A stretch of 64,000 bases of DNA. It comes from Schistosoma haematobium (Eukaryota; Platyhelminthes; Trematoda; Strigeidida; Schistosomatidae). Both the position numbers and the translations under genes were made by a program. The notes under the pieces are model-generated. The model saw only the letters and a list, made by a program, of their open reading frames with translations. It did not search any database and was not told where the DNA came from. Location: the NCBI RefSeq assembly GCF_000699445.3, contig NC_067198.1, positions 31,127,536 through 31,191,535 of the forward strand. Direction: 5' to 3'. Below are positions 44,680 to 55,715 of the stretch, piece after piece. Each line of letters starts with the position of its first letter. Position 1 is the stretch's first letter.

Positions 44680-46260
44680 CCAATTGACCGATATATGATA
44701 TTGCAGAGGCCAAATTAGTTTTAATGGATACATCTAGTGAAGGCGCTCGACCACGCATCCGCACCATATCATTAGGAGTTACTCCGTGCTACGCATCTCC
44801 TACAACAGTTAGCCAGCTTAGATAAAACGCTTCTAGAGGAACCTATTGCCTTTCACATATAACTTTGAACCTCTTCACTTCTGATATGACTGGGGTGGCA
44901 TATCCCTATTTAAAAGGTGCTACTGTCAAATGTATTGTCAAACTCCGAATACTTCTGATACTTTCGAGCCCGATGTGATTTGGTACACCAGTTCGCAAAC
45001 TGTGAGTCCTTCCCAAGTCGGAAAATTATATATCGTTTTTTTATTTTTAGATATTGTGATATCGTTCTCGAATATTCTTCTCGTTCATCACTGCAGAACA
45101 GACGCCTAAGCTGCTTAAGACAAAGACGTTTTTGCCTCCCTCATATCAGCGACTGCCGACTGGTCCGATAATACGGGTCTTGGTCCTGCTACACAGAAGC
45201 TGACTTCAGTAAGCACGGTCTAACAGACCCCGTTCACAATTCCTCACAGTGGTGACAACAGTATCACGCGTTTTTAACAGGTACTTCACATTTAGTATGT
45301 TTGTTGGTGATGTCGCGGAACCTTACGAAACTTTTAAAAAGCTATCTTTAAATGTGAAGATCTAACCGAACGACGAAGGCAATACCAACTCTTCAACAAC
45401 ATCGAACTGCAACATGGATTAGCAACAGAAACGTTACTATGAGTGGGAAAGGTCGTTGGTCCACGGGCCTGCGTTAAACAGCTCTTCTTGCCTAGGCTTC
45501 TCCGACAGGTGCAGGCGGTACTTGTCTAATCTTAAAGTACCGCTGTAGACGAACTGGCTGCATTCGCCGACTGGATTCTTGAAATCACCGGTAATTCCAG
45601 CGCCGACGTGTACCCAGTCAAAGAAAAACATCAAAAGACACAAAATGACGTCACAGACCTCTGTCATACTCTGACACGTTGACCTAACATCCGTCATAAC
45701 CGTAAACGATCCAAAACGCCTCGAGGGCACTCAAGAAAGCGATCTGCTTCTAGATGACGGGAGACAGATAACCTCGACTGGTGATGGTATCATAATAACT
45801 ACAGAAAATCTCAAACTTGCAGAAAAACCTGAAATTTACCGAGCTCCAGACAGTCTGACACGGAAAACGTTTAGGGCAACTTCCCAGCCGACACGCTTTA
45901 ACGGCAACCGTTTCCGGTGAGCACAACTGCCTGTTATACATCACTGGTGTGGTAAAGAAAAACCGCTACCCCGTCGACGCTAGCGCAGGAGTCAGCGTTC
46001 TACTGGCAGACTTTAACGATCGACTGCACGAATCAGTTTCCAACTTACGGGTGGCAAACGAGAAACTAGTCACCACATATGGTAAGTGGTATGTGTCTTA
46101 ACGTGAGTTTACACAAAACCGATTCACTGGATTTTAGTTTTTCTGTCCTAATCATTGGCATGGACCTGCTACAACACTTTAATATAATTATCGACACACA
46201 CAGACGGAGGTTAGTAGATGAAAATATTAATCTGTTTGCTTAACATCATTTTCCGGCTGT
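44680..46260 (+). pseudogene. Decayed Gypsy LTR element, plus orientation: LTR remnant, gag and protease
   Basis: 44,700-44,990 resembles on the plus strand the LTR remnant read on the minus strand at 47.5-47.8 kb (shared CGCATCCGCACCA). 45,370-45,600 carries gag-like fragments in several frames (ERRRQYQLFNN, LFRLNK-like stretches, VDELAAFADWILEIT). 45,925-46,230 is the aspartic protease: YPVDA with the catalytic D in a D-A/S-G-like box, VSVLLADFND, VANEKLVTTYGK, then LIIGMDLLQHFNIIIDTHRRRL. Many stops and shifts. It resembles the Boudicca/Saci group by order and motif. Confidence 0.6.
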
Positions 46261-46291
46261 AGATTGTCCCCAGTCACAGTAAGGCACATGA

Positions 46292-47470
46292 CTAGTCCAT
46301 ACTACCAATAAATTTTTGATAAGTACTCCGAGGTATGCCTAAAACGCGATCAATTTGCCTCCTGAAAAGAAAAGTGACAAACAATCTGGATTGTTTCACA
46401 CGATGTCCAGAAACAATACCCATCAAGTACATTACTGCCGAAACAGTCGTCCGCCTTTCTGTCAAACGATGGGTTGCAAACTTCGGCTGCCCTTCAACTA
46501 TCTCTACAGACCTTGGACCTTGGATCAAAGCATGTGAACAGGTAGATAACTCTCGAGGGAGAGCGACCTGTCGATGTTGTATTCGAGTTGACACCGGAGA
46601 TAGTGTTAGCATAAATTCAGACAGACGATGAACGTAGTCTGATTTATCGAGATCGTCACTCCTCCGTGGTGTGAAAAATTTATCAGGCAGACGCAATGTC
46701 GGGCCGTATACAAGTTCAGTGGCGGAACATCCAATATCTGCCTTTGAGCTCGTTCTGATACCTAAGAGAACGAGCGGTAAGGTTTCGTGTTAATTTTTGT
46801 TTTCGTGTGTTCGAAGGGCATTTTTAAGTTGGCAATGAAACCGTTCAACTAAGCTATTTGATGCTGGGTGGTAGGCGGCAGTGCATATACGTTCCATACC
46901 AAGCAGCCGGGTCAGTAAGGAGAATAGTCAACTGGGGAAATTTCTCGAATTAAGCGTGGAATATACATTTCTAGCATCTTGAAAAGAACAGTTCGGCATT
47001 CTTAACAGCTCACATTACAGACCTGCAATTAATCGATCCCACAGCTGCACATGAAGATCATCACCGAAATTGAATATGGCAGCTTGGTTTTGCAATTCAA
47101 GGATGAATTCCCCAAATTTTTGGTTATTCTGACGAATCATTTTATAAAATTTCTCTCTCACGACATCTAAAACTGGTGCACTTTACGTGAGTTAGTAGTA
47201 GTTCCTTATTAATGAGATAGGCTTTTCTGGATATGCCAACGTTTTCAATAAACTGTAGGCTTCTTTCCCGATGAATGTAAGGGAACGAGACACAATTTTA
47301 TCACTCTTCACATCTTTCTTAGTCATGCTCCAGATTTCAAACCTTTCCAAATAATCCTCAAAACATTCAAAGTTGAATGAATGTCTAACTGTTCCATCAC
47401 AGGCTCCATCGCGACGCCAATATGATGATTAGGAATATTCGAATCATGAAACAAACTGGGAATCTCAGAA
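46292..47470 (-). pseudogene. Decayed relative of the gag-only element fused to an integrase fragment
   Basis: On the minus strand from 47,470: an LTR-like end, a primer site (TTGGCGTCGCGATGG) and a gag start (MEPVMEQLDIHST) like that of the intact element (MEPAMEKLGIHST). The gag continues brokenly (EAYSLLKTLAYPEKPISL, FILELQNQAA) to about 46,975, where it jumps into Gypsy integrase sequence (LLGIRTSSKADIGCSATELVYG). Protease, RT and RNase H are missing at the jump. Because the primer site and the gag start match the intact element, this is either an internally deleted autonomous relative or a recombinant. Confidence 0.7.
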
Positions 47471-47499
47471 ATAACGCAATTTAACCAAGAAGTGCTTGA

Positions 47500-47835
47500 A
47501 GATGGCACAGGTATTCAGTGTTTGACAACGCTTTTACCAGCAACACCTAATATAATTCGTACCCACCAAGAGAAATCAAAAGACAGAGTCGAGGAGATCG
47601 GAAGAGTGTATTTGGCAATAACCAATATATCGGAATTCACTGATCTAATCTGGCTAGCGATTGCAGTAGATGTTGAGCACAGTGTTACCACACGCGATCT
47701 GGTGCGGATGCATGACTGAGAGCTTTCAGCTAGATGAGTCCACTAAAACATGGTCAGCATCCAATGTTGGAGACTTACAGAGCTATTTATTTTGGGGATT
47801 TATTTACCGCTACAGATCACTCCCCCCCTAGTGGG
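47500..47835 (-). repeat. Degenerate 3' LTR and polypurine tract of a Gypsy element
   Basis: The minus strand reads AGGGGGGGAG (polypurine tract, 47,835-47,825) then TGTAGCGGTAAATAAATCC, an LTR-like start with AATAAA, and continues with sequence that recurs, diverged, at 44.7 kb. It is downstream of the integrase fragment at 48.2-49.06 kb, so it probably belongs to that element. Confidence 0.55.
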
Positions 47836-48223
47836 GTAGTGATGACCCTAAGACATGGCCAGCCAGAAGTTTAAACCCAAAGAGTTTGTCGTTGGTAAAC
47901 ACTCTTCTGATAGCTTGCTAGATTTAGTAGCGTCTGGTCGTCTTTCCTTACTATATGGGACCGAGGTACAACATAGTAAAGAAAGAAAAAAGTACAATGA
48001 AAATTTCCACTCCTCGTAAACTGCATCGTTCTTTTCCAGCCGTCCTGGAAAAGAAAATGTAAGCGCATGTTGAAATACACTCGTGTGTGCGTAAAAACAC
48101 AGTGTCGGCGAAAAAAAATGGAGAATAAACTCAAGCACACGTAATAGCGTTAAAAAAATTTGTGTTTTTTGTTGTTTTTTTTAAATAAAAATATAAATAT
48201 ATAAGCATATTTAAACTGTTTTT

Positions 48224-49058
48224 TTAAAAAATATTATAAATCGTAAAAAGAAAGATCGATATAATATAAAATGTCGAGTAGTGCCTTACGTGCAGTAGTC
48301 GTTTAAATGTTCTGGAACGCGTCGTCTTAAGTTTATTTTTAGATACATTCGGAATGTCATCGCTAGTGTTGGTTGTCGGTTGAGGAATTATGAGTGTAGG
48401 AGTCGTGTTGTGCGATTGTACCGAATGAAAGTCGACGTGAATAGGATTTCCTTCTAAATGAGCTGATTTTAAGCGACCGATGCTGATGCTATCGTTTGTT
48501 CCGTTCCTATCGACTATATAGTACTTAGATTCACGTTGACGAACTTTGAGAGGTCCTTCGTATGCTGATTCGAATGGTCGTCGATGTGAGTCTCGACGAA
48601 CGAAAACGTGTGTACTATATCGTAAGTCAGGTTGAACGAAAACATCGGTTGATTGTGGTCGAGTGGAAGCAGGTTTAACTGAACGCATTGCGTTTGTAAG
48701 CCCGTTCGTGTAGGAGGTTAGATCCATGTTTATTGAAGATGAAGGATCCAGGAATTCTCCTGGAAGTAGAAGTGTCGTTCCATAAACGAGTTGAGCCGCA
48801 GTGTATCCAATGTCAGCTTTGACTGCATTGCGAATACCTAGTAAGACGAGTAGAAGAGCGTCGGCCCACTGTGAAACGTTTGCAGCTGATAGTGAAGCTT
48901 TCAGTTGTCGGTGAAAACGTTCTACCAACCCGTTTGCTTGTGGGTGGCAGGCGGTCGTTCGGAAGCGAGTGATTCCTAAAAGTGTGTGGATGTACCGAAA
49001 ACGATGGGAAACGGTCGCGCAATATCATAGACTGATTAAAGTTAGACACATACACCAT
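48224..49058 (-). pseudogene. Gypsy integrase C-terminal half
   Basis: Open from 48,928 to 48,224 (234 codons), and with one frame change back to 49,058. It shows the integrase end VERFHRQLKASL, LLGIRNAVKADIGYTAAQLV-like, the RDSHRRPFESAYEGPLKV domain and a basic tail. The catalytic D,D of the integrase core is upstream and absent, so this is a truncated remnant ending the pol gene of a Gypsy-type element. Confidence 0.8.
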
Positions 49059-50545
49059 TGGATACTATTTCATTGTTCTGAGGTGTAACCGTTCGCAAGA
49101 TTGTTTTCCAGTTGTATATGACCATTACTAGGGGATCTCACACGACGGCGAGACGACCTTTCAGTATATCCATGTTTCCAATGATTGTTCAATTTCGGTG
49201 GGTTCGTGATATCGACAAAATTCAACAGTTTACACAACCATGTACTAATCAGTATTATTATAGCCATGTACATGAAACCAGGGTAATTCTAACTTCACTG
49301 AACAAGGATAGAAGAGGTTGTCGCATGAATATTCAACTTCAGATAAGTAATTAGGCATCACGTGTTTTTAAGGCAAATGGCTACGATAGAGCTTCCGGAT
49401 TTACTATGATCTCGTTTTATTCCCAAATTCTTAGTAAGCAATGAGCTAGTAATGTACTAAATGTCAAGTAAACTGAGTAATAAAAATAATGTGTTTGTAA
49501 TATTTCAGTGAATAGGAAACTAAGTTTCACATGTTTTGACTTATCTATCCGCTAATGAAGTGATCTGTACTAAGTCATGAAACATCATAAACCTATTTTT
49601 CTATTTATTGGGATATTACGGAATATTATTTTGATCATCGTCTATCCAAGGCTGAATCTATTTGAACTTACCAAGTCCAGCCTTGATACTGAAAACTACA
49701 AAATCGTGTATACTTTTCACCGGACCACACTTAGGAATATAAACTATGTATATGGATTTCATCTGCTTTTGGGTTTGTTGTCGAACACAACGATATACTG
49801 TTTCTGTATATAGTTCTAGTAGAAAATGTTGATAATCCAACTGTTTATTTCATAGGTGATCATCAACATAATATTTACGTCTTAAAATCATTCAACGTTT
49901 GATAAATAAATTGAAATTGAAATCACTGTCGATCTGAATCAGTAAGCTAACAAGCAAGTGAAACCGAGAATGCACTTAAAAAGGTTATTAAATTTGTACT
50001 GGCATTTTTCTCAAGCTTTCGGTATTTCTAATAACAATGTAATAGTATTTTGTACATTTTTTACTCATTGCTATATTTAAATTCGACTGTTTAATCTCTA
50101 CTGATCTCGGAGATATTTACATGTCAGTCTTTATGATATCCTATGTGATCATTCACATGATTATCAATACTCGAATTCACCATTACTATCATAAACACTA
50201 AGAGAATACTGAAACAGAATGCTGGTCACCCTTAAAATTATTAACATGCATAATAAAAACAAGTCAAATCCTTTGTCTATATTTAACAGATTACACGAAA
50301 AAAAAGGAACCTAATGAAGATAAATGCATAAATTCAATCTGAATTTAGAATTACTAGAACTGGCAAAAAATATTAAGATAATTTCGACAAGATTATAAAT
50401 TGCATATATCAGCAGACGATCATTTCAAAAATGTGGACAATAGAAAAATACTTAGTAGATGGTACGCAATATAATATTATGTACAACATAGTGTTTTTTA
50501 AATTTGATAGACAAGAAAATGATAATTCTAAAGAAATGACAAATG
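49059..50545. other. Region downstream of the torsin exon
   Basis: No exon, repeat or structured element recognised. It should include the torsin 3' UTR next to 50,545. Confidence 0.45.
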
Positions 50546-50799
50546 TTACAATTGTTGTAGATAAAATCCAACTTTTTCATAGACTCTTTTACAACCTGAA
50601 ACAGAGAAGAACTTGCTCCCTTCCGGTGACCATTCAAGTTCATCCAGGACAAATTGAACCATATCTTCGGAAAATGTGACATTACGTCGCTTAGCAGCGT
50701 CTTGAACACATTTTCTAACATGGGTCGGCTGTAATGGCAAGAATGGAATAACAGCTGTGATCAGATGTTTAGTAATTAGCTCAGAGTACTGAAGGCCAC
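50546..50799 (-). CDS. Torsin-like AAA+ ATPase, last exon
   Basis: Starts after a TTATCATAG acceptor with two bases of a split codon, followed by 83 codons and TAA. It matches the C-terminal part of torsins: LITAVIPFLPLQPTHVRKCV (torsins have DYFVPFLPLEYKHLKMC there), ELEWSPEGSKFFSVSG, and the GCK sensor-II motif followed by RVYEKVGFY. Torsins are ER-lumenal AAA+ proteins that act with LAP1-type cofactors. The Walker A and B exons were not found in the window, so they lie beyond a very long intron or beyond 64 kb. It could be an exon trapped in a pseudogene, but its frame and splice acceptor are intact. Confidence 0.8.
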
Positions 50800-52720
50800 C
50801 TATGATAACAAAGGGAAAACAAAACACGTTACATAACTCTAAATATCAACGATAATTTATCATCACTTTTTCGTAAAGCAACACGATCACAATCATCATA
50901 CAAAATGAAGCTAACAACGGTTCTTGTCAATGTCTAGCTATACACAACACTGAATCATTACAAGTCTATTTTAAAACATTTTGTCTTGAGAGGAATTTTT
51001 TTGAAGTGAATGCAACCATTTTTATATCCGGTATTATTTTAAAGAAAGACAATGAATTTTCTCACTCAGTTGAAATTTCCGCGAATAATGATTAGTGTGT
51101 TTCTGAGTTCGACAGATACAAATAGTATGTATCATCAATTGAAATACCCGGAAGCAGAAGATCAAAGAAAAGAAAACGAGAGCAAGGAATGACTGCTGTA
51201 AGAACGAAAGAACAATCAAGTCTGGGACGATTGATTGACACTTTTCAAATGAGTAATTTACTGTATGGTTATCAGATTTTACTAAGACATTCTGTAATTT
51301 TGTGTTCAAATACATCTGGTTGTCCCCACTTGTGTTTTTGTATACTACAAGTGGTCTTAGAAATCCAAATAATCAATCAATTATTTTGATTAAGAATAAT
51401 TTGTGATTTAGTTACATAAAAACATAAATAAAACACAATTCACTCTTACAGCTCAACTGTAACATTCCCATAGTTTGAAACTTATGGTATCAAGAAATAA
51501 CTAGTTTAATTTAACCATTGAAATGGGACTTTCCCTTTTTCAATCATTTAACGTACTTTAATGATCAAATGTAGATTTTTGTACTCAGCTTCAAGCCATA
51601 GGGATTCCCTTATATGAAAACTAATCGGTTATCTGAAATGAGGTAAAAAGTTGGGGGTTTTGTACGTGAAACTCAATGGTTGAAAGCTGAATACTTTACA
51701 ATCATATAAATCACCGCTAATCTTCAAGAACTAAAATGTTGCTTCATTAGCAAAAACGGAACAGAAATACACTACATCAAAATTCTATGTAGTTAATTAT
51801 TCCATAGAAAAATGAAAGTCAAGTTAAGAAAGATAGGTAACTAAAAATCCAATACAGTTGATTTATTGTTTAACGGGATTAATGAATTTTATTTACGTCT
51901 CACAATTTCCAAATGCAGTTTTGTTAAGTGTAGATTGGATTTTTTTAAATTTGATAACAAAGAAATCCGAATCTGATACTGGTATACATCCCCCCCTAAA
52001 CAAGAACCTAATCAGTTATTTTAATGAGGAAAAACCAAGAGTGAATGGAAAGCTATATACTGACAAAATAATTTGAAATTTATGCATAAACTCATTCGGT
52101 TACATAGATACGTATTCCACAGAAAATCAGGCCGGATTACCAACCATTAGCATGAATCACCCCAAATCCCCTTACTAGCCACTTAGCAATGGATTGATGT
52201 CTAATTTTCCTGCATATCAGTAAGGATTTAGCTTTTGTCTTTAAAAAAATCGACTGAATTGTCTCGAATTTAATTTTCCTTTTAACGTAAGATTTCTATA
52301 AAAAAGCTTCTTGTATATATCAATTACATATATTAATTATTGTGGCATTCAATCAGAACTATTAGATAGATTGTTCGAATCCTACATATAAAATAACACT
52401 GGTTTTTACTAAATGGAATAAATATGGTTAAAATCACAGTGAGTCATAGATAAGTATGCATGTTGGTTCCAGTTCGTACAACTTTTATCAGGCCAGCGAA
52501 ACAGTACTAACTCTAATTAGAAGAAATAACACAACTTGAGATGTAAGGAAAGATAAAGAACAAATCCAACTATAACCAATGTTGGGTCATGTCACTCAAC
52601 ATTGCCAAACAGAGATTATAACTAATGTGTAATCTTCGACCAGAATATGTTTGCAAAAACGGAACGGATCATAGGTTGTCTTCAGAAATTTAATAGTTGA
52701 ATTCATGAGTCGATTTAACC
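50800..52720. other. Putative torsin intron or intergenic, nothing recognised
   Basis: I searched the minus strand for torsin exons (Walker A GxTGxGK, Walker B, GFW segments) by reading and saw none. AT-rich with no long repeats. Confidence 0.4.
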
Positions 52721-52870
52721 AAGATCACCCTGGAAAACCTGGGTGGCTGTTCCGTCCTAGTATGGGACTCCTGAAAAGTCCACACTCGCGATCCCGCACG
52801 CAGGATTCGAACCCAGGTCATCTTGTAATTTCTTATTTCACTGTCATCCATCGGTAATAAATGGGACTAT
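52720..52870 (-). repeat. Sm-alpha-like SINE copy with decayed hammerhead domain
   Basis: On the minus strand a perfect pol III B box GGTTCGAATCC (52813-52803) is followed by GTCCCATACTAGGAC (stem II with a 7-base loop) and GGAACAGCC, and then CACCC AGG...GGGTG pairing. Schistosome Sm-alpha SINEs carry a hammerhead with CUGAUGA before GTCC...GGAC and GAAA after. Here CUGAUGA has become CAGGA and GAAA has become GGAA, so it should be inactive. Confidence 0.6.
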
Positions 52871-52971
52871 CAAAAGGCCGCATATTAATAAACGCGACCA
52901 TTGAAAATGGGAACAACATTTTTAATGGCGTGAAATATGTTCAAGTTAACCTCTGACCCTTTACCTTACGG

Positions 52972-53752
52972 CCAGTTGAAAACGTAGTTTTCTAAACCTA
53001 TGATGAAGTCTACTTCCAACAAATATTGTGATCTTTTAATTTGATAATCAATTGCTATTATTATTGTCCTAGTCATGTTATCCTGTACATCAATTTCGAA
53101 CAGCTAGGATACAATTTATTAAAAAGAATGTTTGTGTGGGCTTGATTTTCAATATATAAAGAGTTTGTGAGACAATTTCAGGTGATCGAAAATGTGATAA
53201 TTAATAAATTTATCGTATTACAGCGCCACCTACACTTCACCGTACGATATTCAACACATCTCCAAATATTGTTGTTGCCATTTTAAAAAAAAAGTGTAAT
53301 CATTCACTACTAAAATGCTTGCGCCCTTGTTGCTCTTCATGCATTGTAAATCCATTCAAATAAGATGTAAATAATAGTCTAGAATGTAATTCGTTGACCT
53401 TACATACAATTGTTTAACTCTAAACTCTAATCAAATACTTTACTTCATAACAAATAGGTACGAATTTATCTTACATATCATTACATTTTACTGCAAATAC
53501 TTAATCGTACTTAATTGTATGACTTCTACATCTTTGATTACCTGATATTGCTTAACAAACTCTTGATATATTGAAAATTGAGCTCACATAAACATTCTTT
53601 TTAATAAATTGTATCCTAGCTGTTCGAAATAGATGTACAGGATAACATGACTAGGATAATAACAATAGCAATTGAGTATGAAATTAAAAGATTACAATAT
53701 TTGTTGGAAGTAGACTTCATCATACGTTTCGAAAACTACGTTTTCAACTGGT
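52972..53752. repeat. Foldback element with arms of about 220 bp
   Basis: 52972-53194 and 53530-53752 are reverse complements, nearly identical for the outer 190 bases (from CCAGTTGAAAACGTAGTTTT) and diverging inwards. The central 335 bases have no open frame or transposase. The outer ends do not show a clear target duplication in the flanks. It fits a MITE or foldback transposon. Confidence 0.85.
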
Positions 53753-54599
53753 AGGGTGGTGATGTATTATTTATGTTACAATAAGATCAATTAATAAAGA
53801 TTTACAACATCATTAAGTGATCTGGTATATTTATCTTGAACTCTAGGGTTAACCTAGTATTACTGACTTATTGGGGCTACTATAAATTGAGAGTACTCTG
53901 GGGATATCTGTGATCAAATATTTGAAAACTATGAATTAAGTATGATACTACAGGTCATATTTTCCAGCTACAAAGCAGTACAGAGAGAACTATTGCATAG
54001 TACATTGGCCATTTATTTCCAGACAAGGGTAACAAGTGGTGCACGTCGGAAAAAGTAGAACAAGCTTTCTGTACTCGTGCTAAGATCGCTTTGCCCAGAA
54101 GCTGATGAAACTTTCAAGAAAAGTGATTTGATAGACGTATGGAAATATTCAAATCATAAATTGGCGCAGATTCATTGGAACGCCTTCCATTCTGAAGTAC
54201 AGAATTGAATTTATGAAAAATGCTACTGAGTGTATGTAATTGCGGGATTTATATCTTGAAACTGGTGAAGTATCCCTGTTAACTTGTAGCATGATTCAGG
54301 CTTAAAATAGTTAGAAATGCATAGATGGAGAATGTACATAAACACTATTCAACGTGTTCTCTGCATTTAGGTATTTCACAGGGAGAGGTCATCATAATAG
54401 CTAAGTGGAGATGTCAGTAACCACAGATAAGTTTTGCAAGTGTTGAACTATTGAAAGGACTCAAAAGAATGAATTGATCTCTTTACCAACAATAATAAGT
54501 TATCACAAAAAGGAATGTAGAAACCAAATACCGCTCTGGTTTTCACTATACATAAAGTGATATCATCACTAATACCAACACCAACATGTACACAGCTAC
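53753..54599. other. Unassigned, slightly GC-richer stretch
   Basis: No recognisable coding sequence. Sequence around 53,990-54,240 looks compositionally different from its surroundings but matches nothing else in the window. Confidence 0.35.
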
Positions 54600-55715
54600 C
54601 TAAATACAAACTTCTTGACTATTTCTAACTGCTTATTACCAAAAGTGAGTGTACGCACAGGTCTTGCCAGTCTTTTAAGTGTTTTGCACTTTGAAGGCGC
54701 AAAGCACATGACATACTTACAGACACTGAATGCTAAATGTATAAGTGCGGATTGCACAGCTCAAGTATCATCGCACGTTTATGTGTTTGCACGTTAAGAC
54801 AATACCATCGGCATACTGAAGGTCGAAAAGTCTTTCACAATGTAACAAATTCACGCTACCACTACCTAATTCCATCAGAGCTGTTTCCAGAACCTTATCA
54901 ATGCTATGGTTGGAGAGGAATGGTGAGATTGCCCAACCACCTCTTACCCCACCGGATGAATGAAGCATTGGAGAGAGGTGCCATGCCATTATTCTGTCTA
55001 AGGTATTTGTATATGGGGACTTCAAGATGTTAACAAGCTTTTCAGACACACCCTTCTTCAGTAAACAGTTTAAGAGAACAGCCTTGTTCAATGTGGCTCC
55101 GATTTCAAGAAACATTACGATTGTTGGTCTGTTATAAGCATAGTGGTGTACTAACGTTTGTTGGAGAAAGGAGATATGATCAATACATCCTCGACCAAGA
55201 CGAAAACCAGCCTGCTCCTTATGAGCCAATCTTCCGCGGGTTGGGAAGTGTGACGAAAACTAACAGTTTGGAAGCCATCGGAAGTAGGTTTATCCCTCGA
55301 TAGTTACTGCATAGGTGACGTAAACCCTTTTTAAAGATAGGAAAGACTACCACCTTATACCAGGATATCAAAACACTCAATTCAATAACCAGAAGTTCCC
55401 CATCATTCTTAAAAGGGGCTGAGGGTAAGCTGTCTGGTTCTGGTAACTTATGAGCTTTCATGAGTTTCCTGAAGAACTCCGCCCCTTTAAGTGGGTCAGT
55501 CGCCACCGGCTATAGAGGACAAGGCAGTCTGGTCGATGTCTCTGGGATAACTAACCACATGATCTATTTCTCGAAGAACTGTTCAAAACCCAGGATGTCG
55601 GTAGATGTTATTGATCAGCGTACCGTCAGATCCACAGATTGTTCCACCCACACCAGACTTCCTGCCCCCGGTGGTTCGGATGGATTGGAAGATCTCCAGC
55701 TTCTTCTAACTTGTC
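54600..55715 (-). mobile_element. RTE-C-family element D, 3' part
   Basis: On the minus strand it reads RTE-C-like linker and RT with many shifts (HKEQAGFRLGRGCIDHI-like, DLQYADGIVL, a mutated YADD box, and CFAPSKCKTL). Its first half is at 63,254-64,000, separated by the 7.5 kb A/B insertion. Its right end carries the target duplication AACTTGTC. Confidence 0.7.

Noticed and set aside
47690..47760. Hammerhead-like CTAGATGAGTCC in the LTR remnant
   Set aside because: No stem II closes and no GAAA follows; also within a known LTR fragment.
54001..54240. Possible torsin upstream exon
   Set aside because: No minus-strand frame bounded by splice sites and no AAA+ motif.
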